This document shows, piece by piece, positions 54,849-63,230 of a DNA stretch of 64,000 bases (position 1 is its first letter; each line of letters begins with the position of its first letter). The stretch is taken from NCBI RefSeq assembly GCF_000421265.1, contig NZ_ATWN01000009.1, forward strand, positions 1 through 64,000, read 5' to 3'. Under the pieces are notes generated by a model. That model did no database searches and had not been told where the DNA came from. It was given only the letters and a program-made list of their open reading frames with translations. This stretch comes from Thalassospira lucentensis MCCC 1A00383 = DSM 14000. GTDB lineage: Bacteria; Pseudomonadota; Alphaproteobacteria; Rhodospirillales; Thalassospiraceae. Both the position numbers and the translations under genes were made by a program.

Positions 54849-55128
54849 ATCATTCCATTCCGTTTCATGAGGTGGCAGGTGGGGAGCAGGTTTCCCGATG
54901 TCCAGATCAGAGCATGATTTCAACTTGCCAACGGAGGACGGTGAGGATGCCGTCAGCGTGAGGCAAGCAGGATGAAGGTGGCCGTGGTGTGGGGCTCTGG
55001 AAATTATCGGGTAACAGCAACCTGAAACGATTCAAGCTGTTCATTATCCACAAAAAATCCGTTCTTTCCAGAGATGGTAGATATGAACAGCAGTATGGCA
55101 GCCATGCAGGCCATTGATCGTAAACGCA
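54849..55128. other. Intergenic region upstream of the MFS gene
   Basis: 280 bases with no supported gene. It should contain the MFS promoter on the minus strand; no operator stands out. Confidence 0.45.
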
Positions 55129-55163
55129 CAAAGGGCGGCATCCGTTGGAATGCCGCCCTTTGC
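55129..55163 (-). terminator. Terminator after dctM
   Basis: Perfect 12-bp stem AAAGGGCGGCAT / ATGCCGCCCTTT with an 8-base loop, 46 bases after the dctM stop codon; the U tract is short (TTTGTG). Confidence 0.82.
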
Positions 55164-55208
55164 GTTACAATGTATTTGGCAATTTGAATTGCAGATCAGC
55201 TCACCCGA

Positions 55209-56618
55209 TCAATGGGTCATGATCCGTTCAGGACCCATCAATGTATTTGGCAACCAAGTTGAGATGACCGGAACATAGGTGATCAGGATCAGGAAGCCGA
55301 GAAGGATCATCAACCACGGCAATGCCGCCTTTACGACCTTGAGCAACGGCATGCCCGTGATCCCGGATGTCACAAACAGGTTCAATCCGACCGGCGGGGT
55401 GATCATGCCGATTTCCATATTGACCACCATGATGATGCCCAGATGGATTGGATCGATGCCAAGCTGCATGGCAATCGGGAACAGGATCGGTGCCATGATC
55501 AGAAGGATCGCCGAGGGTTCCATAAAGTTGCCAGCAATCAGCAGCACGATATTGACAACAATCAGGAAGCCCCATGCCGGAAGTCCCCAGTCGATAATGG
55601 TTCCGGCAATCGTATGAGGAATACGTTCCGAGGTCAGAACATGAGCAAACAGCATCGCATTGGCGATGATGAACATCAGCATGATCGTGACTTTTCCAGC
55701 CTCAAGCAGGACCTGACGGATGTCCTTGTCAAACGGGATCAGTGCGATTGCTTTGCCCATTTTCGGCAGGTTATAGGCAAGCAGGCTGCCAAAACCGGTG
55801 TTGCCGTTTTCAGGCACCCATGACTGTTCCTTGATCGGGCCCATGTCACGGTAAAATACCACGGCAACAATCATGGCATAGAAGGCTGCAACAGCGGCGG
55901 CCTCGGTCGGGGTGAAAACACCACCGTAAATACCGCCCATGATCAGTACTACAAGGAACAGTCCACCAGATGCCGACAGCAATGCGCGGCCCCATTCGCC
56001 AAGGGTCGGGCGTGGCTGGCTTGGGAGTTTCTTGACGCGTGCGACGATGTAAATCGCAATCATCAACATCAGGCCGACCATGATGCCCGGGATCACCCCG
56101 GCAAGGAACATGCGGCCAACCGAAACCTCGGTCGCGGCGGCATAGACCACCATAACGATCGATGGCGGGATCAGAATGCCAAGTGTTCCGGCATTACAAA
56201 TCACACCAGCCGCAAAGCTTTGCGGATAGCCTGCACGCACCATCCCGGCGATCACGATGGAGCCGATGGCAACAACCGTGGCCGGGCTGGAGCCCGAAAC
56301 GGCGGCAAACAGCATACAGGCCAGAACTGATGCCATGGCCAATCCACCGGGGAACCAGCCAACCGTATCAATGGCAAAGCGGATCAGACGACGGGCAACG
56401 CCACCGGTCGATAGAAACGCCGATGCCAGAATGAAATAAGGGATGGCAAGAAGGGTGTAATGTTCCATCCCGCCAAACAGCTTTTCCGCCAGCGTGGCAA
56501 GGCTGTCATCGCCAAACAGCATAATGGTCGCAAGCGACGATACGCCAAGTGAAATGGCAATCGGTGCGCCCAATGCCATTAAGCCGAACAACAGGATAAA
56601 CAGGAATGCAATTGTCAT
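55209..56618 (-). CDS. dctM: C4-dicarboxylate TRAP transporter, large membrane subunit
   Basis: 469 residues, about 12 membrane helices. Motifs: AVSGSSPATVVAIGSIVIAGM, GTLGILIPPSIVMVVYAA and NMEIGMITPPVGLNLFVTSG. Longer than the malonate paralogue because of a cytoplasmic loop near 260-300 (VPENGNTGFGSLLAYNLPK). It forms the sodium-coupled membrane part with dctQ, 21 bases upstream. The DctB/DctD pair next door and the DctP-type binding protein make succinate, fumarate and malate the likely substrates. Confidence 0.93.
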   Translation of the reverse strand: MTIAFLFILLFGLMALGAPIAISLGVSSLATIMLFGDDSLATLAEKLFGGMEHYTLLAIPYFILASAFLSTGGVARRLIRFAIDTVGWFPGGLAMASVLACMLFAAVSGSSPATVVAIGSIVIAGMVRAGYPQSFAAGVICNAGTLGILIPPSIVMVVYAAATEVSVGRMFLAGVIPGIMVGLMLMIAIYIVARVKKLPSQPRPTLGEWGRALLSASGGLFLVVLIMGGIYGGVFTPTEAAAVAAFYAMIVAVVFYRDMGPIKEQSWVPENGNTGFGSLLAYNLPKMGKAIALIPFDKDIRQVLLEAGKVTIMLMFIIANAMLFAHVLTSERIPHTIAGTIIDWGLPAWGFLIVVNIVLLIAGNFMEPSAILLIMAPILFPIAMQLGIDPIHLGIIMVVNMEIGMITPPVGLNLFVTSGITGMPLLKVVKAALPWLMILLGFLILITYVPVISTWLPNTLMGPERIMTH

Positions 56619-56639
56619 GATTTTGTGTCCCTGCCTGAC

Positions 56640-57206
56640 TTATGATTTAGGCGTGGCAGAAGCATTTTGATCATCGTCACTGCCGTTTGGGGCAATCTGA
56701 TCAATCGCTTCGCGGGCTTCGTCAGCCAGATTGAAACCAACCTGCTTGCCGGTAATGATCCGCCAGCCAACCTGTGCCAGACGGAAGGCCAAAAGGGCGG
56801 CACCGACCGGCATGATCAGATAGACGAACCACAGCATGACCGGGCTGTCTTCGGCCTCCATTTCAAGCATGTGGTTGAAACTGACGAGTTCCCACCCGCC
56901 AATGATCAGCCAGCTTGAATAAAGGAGGCCTGCGCCAACAACGATAAGCCCAATGACACGCTGGACCTTATCGGGGAACAGGCGCACAAGCGCATCCACC
57001 CCGATATGCGATCCAACCTTCACCCCATAGGACATGCCAAACAGGATCAGCCAGGCAAACAGGAATTCGGTGATTTCCAGAGCCCAGGTCAGGCCGGAAT
57101 TAAACACGTAGCGCATGACGACATTCACAAAGGTAAGTGACGTCATGGCGGCGAGCAGGAGGGCAATTAAGCCCTCCTCCAGCCGGGTAACGACCGCTGA
57201 AATCAT
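56640..57206 (-). CDS. dctQ: C4-dicarboxylate TRAP transporter, small membrane subunit
   Basis: 188 residues with four membrane helices (about 10-32, 45-62, 85-105, 125-145) and an acidic C-terminal cytoplasmic tail. DctQ core: TFVNVVMRYVFNSGLTWALEITEFLFAWLILFGMSYG, then HIGVDALVRLFP. Follows dctP by 41 bases and precedes dctM by 21, one operon. Confidence 0.92.
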   Translation of the reverse strand: MISAVVTRLEEGLIALLLAAMTSLTFVNVVMRYVFNSGLTWALEITEFLFAWLILFGMSYGVKVGSHIGVDALVRLFPDKVQRVIGLIVVGAGLLYSSWLIIGGWELVSFNHMLEMEAEDSPVMLWFVYLIMPVGAALLAFRLAQVGWRIITGKQVGFNLADEAREAIDQIAPNGSDDDQNASATPKS

Positions 57207-57247
57207 CAGAAACGGCCCTTTTCCAAATGTAGGGAAAGAAGAACGGA

Positions 57248-58240
57248 TCAGTTACACGCCGCAGCTGCGTCGATGATGTCCTGACCGATGTCGTCGGAGA
57301 ATTCCGCCCAAACCGGTTTGACGGCATCCTGCCATGCGGCGAAATCGTCACCAGACAGTTGCTGAACTTCGGTTTCACCCGAATCAATGACGGCCTGACG
57401 CTGTTCGGCGGTCAGTTCAGCCGACAGGCTGTTGGCATAGTCGGATGCTTCGTTCATGGCCTGGGTCAGGCCGTCACGGATTTCCGGGTCCAGACCGTCC
57501 CACCATTTGGTCGAGGTGACGACCATGTAGTCCAGAAGACCATGGTTGGATTCGGTGATGTAATCCTGAACTTCGAAGAATTTCTTCGAATAGATGTTCG
57601 ACCAGGTGTTTTCCTGACCATCAACAACGCCAGTCTGAAGGGCGGAATAGGTTTCCGAGAATGCCATTTTCTGTGGCACCGCATCGACGGCTTCGAACTG
57701 TGCCGCGATTACGTCAGACGATTGAATACGGAATTTCAGGCCTTCGGCATCGGCAGGATTGTTGAGCGGCTTGTTGGCCGAAAGCTGTTTGAGGCCGTTG
57801 TGCCAATAGCCAACACCGGTCAAACCCTTGTCGGACATGGCGCCCAGAAGTTCCTGACCTTTTTCACCGTTCTGGAAGCAGGAAACAGCATCCATGTCTT
57901 TAAACAGGAACGGAAGGTCATAGACCTGAAGCTTTTTGGTCCATTTGCCAAATTTCGCCAGCGACGGTGCGCCGAACTGAACATCACCCCGCAGGATGGC
58001 GGCAAGAACCTTGCTGTCATCAAACAGCTGCGAGTTTGGGTAAATTTCAATTTTAACTTTGTCGCCAAGGAGTTCCTCGGCGCGTTTTTTAAAGAATTCC
58101 GCACCCTTGCCTTTGGGGGTGTTCGGCGCGACCACATGGGCAAACTTGATGACTTCCTGTGCGGATGCCATGCCGTTCATGCCAAGGATTGCGGCCGTTG
58201 CAACACTGGCTGCGAGGATTTTCTTGCTGATAAGACGCAT
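57248..58240 (-). CDS. dctP: C4-dicarboxylate TRAP transporter, periplasmic binding protein
   Basis: 330 residues. Sec signal peptide (MRLISKKILAASVATAAILG, cleavage near ASAQ-E). Mature protein opens VIKFAHVVAPNTPKGKGAEFF as in Rhodobacter DctP. The substrate carboxylate-binding arginine is in GLKFRIQSSDV (about 170), then VVDGQENTWSNIYSKKF. GGGAGA 7 bases upstream sets the ATG. First gene of the dctPQM operon, under the sigma-54 promoter at 58334-58349. Confidence 0.94.
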   Translation of the reverse strand: MRLISKKILAASVATAAILGMNGMASAQEVIKFAHVVAPNTPKGKGAEFFKKRAEELLGDKVKIEIYPNSQLFDDSKVLAAILRGDVQFGAPSLAKFGKWTKKLQVYDLPFLFKDMDAVSCFQNGEKGQELLGAMSDKGLTGVGYWHNGLKQLSANKPLNNPADAEGLKFRIQSSDVIAAQFEAVDAVPQKMAFSETYSALQTGVVDGQENTWSNIYSKKFFEVQDYITESNHGLLDYMVVTSTKWWDGLDPEIRDGLTQAMNEASDYANSLSAELTAEQRQAVIDSGETEVQQLSGDDFAAWQDAVKPVWAEFSDDIGQDIIDAAAACN

Positions 58241-58333
58241 CAAAATGTCTCCCTATAAGTTTTGTGCGTTTTCCCGGTAGCGCGCCTTTTGTCGGCGTCG
58301 TTTTGAAACGCCGTGCGGCGCTGGCCTCTTATC

Positions 58334-58349
58334 AGCAAGGCGCGGGCCA
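58334..58349 (-). promoter_or_regulatory. Sigma-54 promoter of dctPQM
   Basis: On the minus strand, TGGCCCGCGCCTTGCT has the -24 GG and -12 GC separated by exactly 10 bases, close to consensus TGGCACG-N4-TTGC. It lies 94 bases before the dctP start and upstream of it are DctD-type enhancers. Confidence 0.82.
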
Positions 58350-58435
58350 GTTTTTACGGTTGCCTATAAACTACATGAAAACAACCGGTTAGGGGTGTTG
58401 ATGCAAGTGTGCGATGCAGCATAAGTGACTGTTTT

Positions 58436-58486
58436 TGTTGGGGATTTCGCACATCAAATTTCACGAATGTGTGAAAATCCACACAT
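58436..58486. promoter_or_regulatory. Tandem DctD-type upstream activating sequences
   Basis: Two sites. The strong one at 58468-58485 is TGTGTGAAAATCCACACA, nearly the rhizobial DctD consensus TGTGCGGAAATCCGCACA (16 of 18). The weaker one at 58436-58453 matches at 13 of 18, with the right half TCGCACA intact. Centres are 32 bp apart. They sit 87-150 bp from the sigma-54 promoter, the typical enhancer distance, with the stronger site promoter-distal. Confidence 0.8.
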
Positions 58487-58543
58487 GCAAGTGGGGAGAT
58501 GATGTGTACGTATTTCTGCGATGATGTGGATGGGCTGGGATAA

Positions 58544-58570
58544 ACAAAAACCCGCCTTATCGGGCGGGTT
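58544..58570 (-). terminator. Terminator overlapping the dctD stop codon
   Basis: Stem AACCCGCC / GGCGGGTT on the minus strand, with the stop codon in the loop region, followed by TTTTTGTTT. Confidence 0.82.
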
Positions 58571-59933
58571 CTGCATCGTTGGAACTGCGGGGTTTTCTGA
58601 AATCAGCGGGGGTAATGCCGTATTTGGTCAATTTGTCATAGAACGTCTTGCGCGGCAGGCCAAGGGTCATGACCGTTGCAGTGACATTGCCGCCATGTTC
58701 ACGCAGGGCTTCGCAAATCACACCTTTTTCAAAGGCATCGACCTGTTGGGGCAATGACGCGATTTCTGTGTTGCTGTCGTCCTTGCCATTGGCCAGTGGA
58801 TCAAGCCCCAGGACCCGGCGTTCTGCGGCATTTCGCAGTTCGCGCACATTTCCCGGCCAGTCATGGGCGTTAAATGTTGCCTGTTCGGCCGGGGTGATCG
58901 GTTTTGTCGGACGGTCAAATCGATAGGCGGCATCGCGGGCAAAATGTTCAAACAACAATGGAATGTCGTCCTTACGGTCGCGAAGCGGCGGGATATGAAG
59001 TTGCACGACGTTCAGGCGGTAATAGAGGTCTTCGCGAAACTCCCCGCGTGAGGCGGCATCGCGCAGATCAATTTTGGTGGCGGCAACGACGCGCAGATCA
59101 ATCGGCTGGATGCGGTTTGAGCCCAACCGTTCAAGGGCGCGTTCCTGTAAAACCCGCAAAAGCTTGATCTGAAGGGCGAGCGGCATGCTTTCGATTTCGT
59201 CGAGAAACATGGTGCCCTTATCGGCAAATTCGAATTTTCCGATGCGTTTGTGATCCGCCCCGGTAAAAGCCCCGGCCTCGTGACCAAACAGTTCGGACTC
59301 AATGAGTTGTTCGGGCATTGCCCCGCAATTCACGGCAACGAACGGACCGCTGCGCCCCGACATTTCATGCAGGTTGCGTGCGATGACTTCCTTGCCAGAT
59401 CCGGTTTCACCATTGATCAGCACATGGGCATTGGTCGATGCGACATTGCCAATCAGGGTGCGCAGTTTTTCCATCGCCGGGTTTTGGCCGATGAAGCCCG
59501 ATACATTTTTGCTGTGGCGGGCCAGTTCGACCTTAAGCGTCCTGTTTTCCAGAACCAGTTGCCGGTGGCTGATGGCGCGTTTGGTGATGTCGATAAAAAG
59601 ATCGGGATCAAATGGTTTTTCAATGAAATCAAAGGCCCCGTCATGCATGGCGCGGACAGCGGTTGCGATGTCACCATGTCCGGTAATCATGACGATGGGC
59701 ATTTCGCCGTCAATTTTGCGGGCTTCGGTCAAAAATTCCAGACCGTCCATTTTCGGCATGCGGATGTCAGAGACAACAACGCCCGACCAGCCTTTACGCA
59801 GGCGGGCAAGGGCGGATAGCGCATCGGCAAAGACCTCAACCCGGATATCTGCCAGTTCGAGTGTCTGCTGTGCGGCTTCTCGCACATCGGCATCATCATC
59901 AACAAACAGAACGCAATGGGCGGTGGTTTGCAC
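58557..59933 (-). CDS. dctD: C4-dicarboxylate response regulator, sigma-54 activator
   Basis: 458 residues. Receiver domain 1-120 with VLFVDDDADV, phosphoacceptor Asp in VVVSDIRMPKMDG and Lys in FIEKPF. Central AAA+ domain: FIGQNPAMEKL, Walker A GETGSGKEV, the sigma-54-contact GAFTGA (HEAGAFTGADHKR), Walker B MFLDEIESM. C-terminal Fis-type HTH: GGNVTATVMTLGLPRKTFYDKLTKYG. The GTG start has AGGA 7 bases upstream; an in-frame TTG at 59957 is possible. It is 61 bases after dctB. Activates the dctPQM promoter through the enhancers at 58436-58486. Confidence 0.94.
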   Translation of the reverse strand: MQTTAHCVLFVDDDADVREAAQQTLELADIRVEVFADALSALARLRKGWSGVVVSDIRMPKMDGLEFLTEARKIDGEMPIVMITGHGDIATAVRAMHDGAFDFIEKPFDPDLFIDITKRAISHRQLVLENRTLKVELARHSKNVSGFIGQNPAMEKLRTLIGNVASTNAHVLINGETGSGKEVIARNLHEMSGRSGPFVAVNCGAMPEQLIESELFGHEAGAFTGADHKRIGKFEFADKGTMFLDEIESMPLALQIKLLRVLQERALERLGSNRIQPIDLRVVAATKIDLRDAASRGEFREDLYYRLNVVQLHIPPLRDRKDDIPLLFEHFARDAAYRFDRPTKPITPAEQATFNAHDWPGNVRELRNAAERRVLGLDPLANGKDDSNTEIASLPQQVDAFEKGVICEALREHGGNVTATVMTLGLPRKTFYDKLTKYGITPADFRKPRSSNDAEPAR

Positions 59934-59994
59934 TGGCTTTCCTTCGATCCGTTTCAAAGATCACGCGGCCAAGGCATATCCAATGCGTGATCTG

Positions 59995-62022
59995 TTATGA
60001 ACTCTCTGATTGATGCGGAGTTTCGATCTGTTTATCAGTCGAAGCGTTTTGCGTCGAGTGCCAGTTATCGCCACTGTCGGCGGTGACCGCATCGTAACGA
60101 AGTTCGATGATAAAGGATGCGCCGCCATTTGGGCGGTTTTTCGCACGAATGGTGCCGCCAAAGCTGCGGATGATGCCATAGCAGATAGACAACCCGAGTC
60201 CCAAACCGTCACCGAATGGCTTGGTGGTAAAGAACGGATCAAACAGTTTGGGCAGGTTGTCGGGCAGGATGCCGTGCCCATTGTCCTTGATGCTGACCAG
60301 CAGGCGGTCGTCGCCCTTGGTGATGTGGACTTCGATTTTTGCGTCTTCATCACTCGGGCAGGCATCGGCGGCATTATTGAGGATGTTGGTAAAGACCTGA
60401 ATAAGCTGGTTGGGTTCTGCAATGACGGGTTTTAAGTCCGGGGCGTAGCTGAGCACGATGTTTGATGCGCCGGTGCGACCGGTTTCAAGTATCAGGTCAA
60501 TGGCCTTTTGCATTTGTTCATGGACATCAACCGGCTGATTGTCCTGTTCGGGACGGCGGGCAAAGGTTTTAAGGTTGCTTGTGATCCGTCCCATGCGGTC
60601 TGTCAGTTCGGAAATGCGTTGCAGGTTTCGGTTGGCCGTATCGCTGTTGCCGCGTGATATGAATTTAAGCGCATTTTCGGCATAACTGCGAATGGCAGTC
60701 AGCGGTTGATTGATTTCATGGGCGATGCCCGCCGACATTTGGCCAAGGGCGGCCAGTTTGCTGGTCTGGACCAATTCGGTTTGGGCGGATCGCAGGGCAT
60801 CTTCGGTACGTGACCGTTCGTTAATTTCCTGTGCCAGACGCAAGTTGGTGCTCATAAGGTCGGCGGTGCGAAGGCGGACCTGACGTTCAAGTTCGCGTTG
60901 TGACCAGTCACGGATTTCAAGTTGTTCAAGCATCGTGCGACGGCGTTGCAGGATGATGAAAACCAGCCCGGCAAAGATGACGTGGGCGGCACCGGCCATT
61001 AGTCCGGCACTAAGCGTTGAGCGATCCAGAACCGACTTGTCGGTCAAAAGAAACATCCGCCATCCTTGCTTGGGAAGGGAGCTGCTGGTCGCGAGATATG
61101 TCGTCTTGCCTAGGTTGGTCTTTGTTGACGATGGTTCTGCTTTTTCCGCACGCTCCGCTGGTGGCATGTCGGACAGGTCTTTGGGAATGGTCGACAACGT
61201 CAGAACAGAAAGTTCATCGCCCTTGGGCCATTGCCCGTCGGTCAGAGGCATCAGTTCAAGAGGAGAATCGCCGTATTTACGCGATGCGATGATGCGCGGA
61301 CGATTTTTGGCGGGCAGGTCTTCGAGGGTGCGAAAGCGCCATTCCGGACGAGCTGATATGATGACGATGCCGTTTTCATCCGTGACAAGCACGCTTTCTC
61401 CACCTTTGGTCCATCGCTGCAGCAATGTATCAAGGTGGGTTTTAACAACCATCGCCCCGTCAAACGTCACACCATCGGAGCGCACCGGATGGGAAATATA
61501 GTAGCCCGGAACGTTCGATGTGATGCCAAAGGCAAAGTAATGGCCGGTTTCGCCGCGGCGGGCTTGCTGAAAATAGGGCCGGAAGGAGAAATTCCGCCCG
61601 ATAAAGGACGCGTCACTGTTCCAGTTGCTGGCCGCAATGGTCGTGCCGTCACGGTTCATGAAATAAATGTCGGATGCGCCACTGTCGGCAGCAAGTTTTT
61701 CCAAATAGACATTTACCTGTGCGGCATTGGCGGGGTCGGCAAAGGTGGCAAGGTTGAGGATGCGGTTATCAGAAGCCAGCGTGATCGGCAGGTATTCATG
61801 TTCCTTGATCGCGCCCTGAAGGTTGGAACGATATAGTTCCAGTTTGTTGCGGCCATCTTGCGCGATATCGACAAGGCGGGTTTCGCGCCAGAACTCGGTC
61901 ACGGTCCAAACCGTTACAGGCAGCAACAGTAGCAATATGCAAAGAACAGCACGCGATGTGCGTTTGACCGAGACTGATGTTCTTAGCATTTCCACCCATT
62001 CATTTTTACGATCATCCACCAC
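59995..62022 (-). CDS. dctB: C4-dicarboxylate sensor histidine kinase
   Basis: 675 residues. Two membrane helices (about 24-42 and 335-358) frame a periplasmic dCache-type sensor domain with IYFMNRDGTTIAASNW, FIGRNFSFRPYFQQA and YYISHPVRSDG, typical of DctB. Coiled-coil linker (365-420), then HisKA with AALGQMSAGIAHEINQPLTAIRSYAENAL (phosphohistidine) and HATPase_c with N box LIQVFTNILNNAADA, G1 DNGHG and G2 GLGLGLSICYGII. GTG start; an ATG 11 codons in is an alternative. Upstream of dctD on the same strand. Confidence 0.94.
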   Translation of the reverse strand: MVDDRKNEWVEMLRTSVSVKRTSRAVLCILLLLLPVTVWTVTEFWRETRLVDIAQDGRNKLELYRSNLQGAIKEHEYLPITLASDNRILNLATFADPANAAQVNVYLEKLAADSGASDIYFMNRDGTTIAASNWNSDASFIGRNFSFRPYFQQARRGETGHYFAFGITSNVPGYYISHPVRSDGVTFDGAMVVKTHLDTLLQRWTKGGESVLVTDENGIVIISARPEWRFRTLEDLPAKNRPRIIASRKYGDSPLELMPLTDGQWPKGDELSVLTLSTIPKDLSDMPPAERAEKAEPSSTKTNLGKTTYLATSSSLPKQGWRMFLLTDKSVLDRSTLSAGLMAGAAHVIFAGLVFIILQRRRTMLEQLEIRDWSQRELERQVRLRTADLMSTNLRLAQEINERSRTEDALRSAQTELVQTSKLAALGQMSAGIAHEINQPLTAIRSYAENALKFISRGNSDTANRNLQRISELTDRMGRITSNLKTFARRPEQDNQPVDVHEQMQKAIDLILETGRTGASNIVLSYAPDLKPVIAEPNQLIQVFTNILNNAADACPSDEDAKIEVHITKGDDRLLVSIKDNGHGILPDNLPKLFDPFFTTKPFGDGLGLGLSICYGIIRSFGGTIRAKNRPNGGASFIIELRYDAVTADSGDNWHSTQNASTDKQIETPHQSESS

Positions 62023-62230
62023 TTAAGGATAGGTGGTTCCGGGGGATTAAATTACAAATTCATTTCAATTCCCAGATGAAATTTCACAAGTTCGGCCTGA
62101 CGCTTGATAATCGCTTGATCAGATTGTACCTATCAAGGACGCGACTATGCTGGTCAGCACGGTTTGAAAGCAGGTTTGGCATCCGCCAAGATCAAAAAGC
62201 CGTTTACCGTATCAAGAAAGTTTCCCTTGA

Positions 62231-63226
62231 ATGAGCGAACAAGACACACACCTGATTTGGGTTCTGGCCGATGATCGGGCCGGAAACATTAATCAGGCAA
62301 TCGGCGTTGCCGAAGCGCTGGCACAGCCATTCAAGCGGGTTGATATCGAATATACCAAGCTGGCCCGGCTGCCCAACATGCTGCGTGGTGCGAGTTTGCT
62401 TGGTGTCGATGATGGAACGCGTGCGCGTTTGACCACACCCTGGCCCGATCTTGTCATTGCGGCCGGGCGCCGAACCGCCCCTGTTGCCCGCTGGATCAAA
62501 AAGCAAAGCCGTGGTCACACCCGAATTTGTCAAATCATGCGCCCTGATAGTGGTGAAAAGGATTTTGATCTGATTGCCGTTCCGGCCCATGACCAGATGC
62601 CTGCGCGTGAAAACGTTTTGGAAATCCCCGGTGCGCCGCATCGGATCACGGAAACGCGTCTTTTGATCGAAGCCGATAATTGGCGCAGCCATTTCAAAGG
62701 TTTGCCCGGTCCCCGGTTTGCCGTGATTGTTGGCGGCAGTTCAAAGAAAACGACGTTTACCGCAGACATGGCCGATGATCTGATCTCGCACGCAATTGAT
62801 GCGGCGAAGGCTGTTGACGGTAGTCTTCTGGTGACGACAAGCCGACGCACCGGGCGCGAAAACGAACAACTGATTGCCGACCGGTTGGCACAGTCGGGTG
62901 TTTCGTATCATTTGCATGACTGGACATCGGATGCCGAAAATCCGTATTTCGGGTATCTCGCACTGGCCGATGTCTTGATCGTAACAGGTGATTCGGTTTC
63001 GATGTGTTGCGAAGCAGCGGCAGCACCTGGTGGGGTCTATATTTACGCACCGGAAGGACTTGCCGCGATACGGCATCAACGGCTGCATCAGGCGTTATAT
63101 GATGGGCAATATGCCCGACCGTTGCTTGATAGTACCGAACTCGTCCCATTCAAACATCCATCGTTGCAGCCCGCACGCGCGGTTGCCCAGCGGTGTCTTG
63201 AATTGCTAAGTGCGCCGGTATCCTGA
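62231..63226 (+). CDS. ELM1-family (mitochondrial-fission-like) protein
   Basis: 331 residues. Matches the ELM1/PF06258 family first named in plant mitochondrial fission and common in alphaproteobacteria. Seen: WVLADDRAGNINQAIGVAEAL, DLVIAAGRRTAPVARWI, PGPRFAVIVGGSSKK and LADVLIVTGDSVSMCCEAAAAPGGVYIYAPEG, a GT-B glycosyltransferase-like nucleotide-sugar motif. A role in envelope polysaccharide is possible. ATG chosen as family start; convergent with the LysR gene, 4 bases apart. Confidence 0.87.
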   Translation: MSEQDTHLIWVLADDRAGNINQAIGVAEALAQPFKRVDIEYTKLARLPNMLRGASLLGVDDGTRARLTTPWPDLVIAAGRRTAPVARWIKKQSRGHTRICQIMRPDSGEKDFDLIAVPAHDQMPARENVLEIPGAPHRITETRLLIEADNWRSHFKGLPGPRFAVIVGGSSKKTTFTADMADDLISHAIDAAKAVDGSLLVTTSRRTGRENEQLIADRLAQSGVSYHLHDWTSDAENPYFGYLALADVLIVTGDSVSMCCEAAAAPGGVYIYAPEGLAAIRHQRLHQALYDGQYARPLLDSTELVPFKHPSLQPARAVAQRCLELLSAPVS

Positions 63227-63230
63227 TCCG

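Noticed and set aside
57207-57247. Possible attenuator between dctP and dctQ
   Set aside because: Only a weak CTTTCC/GGAAAAG pairing is present, unlike the strong hairpin in the mat operon.
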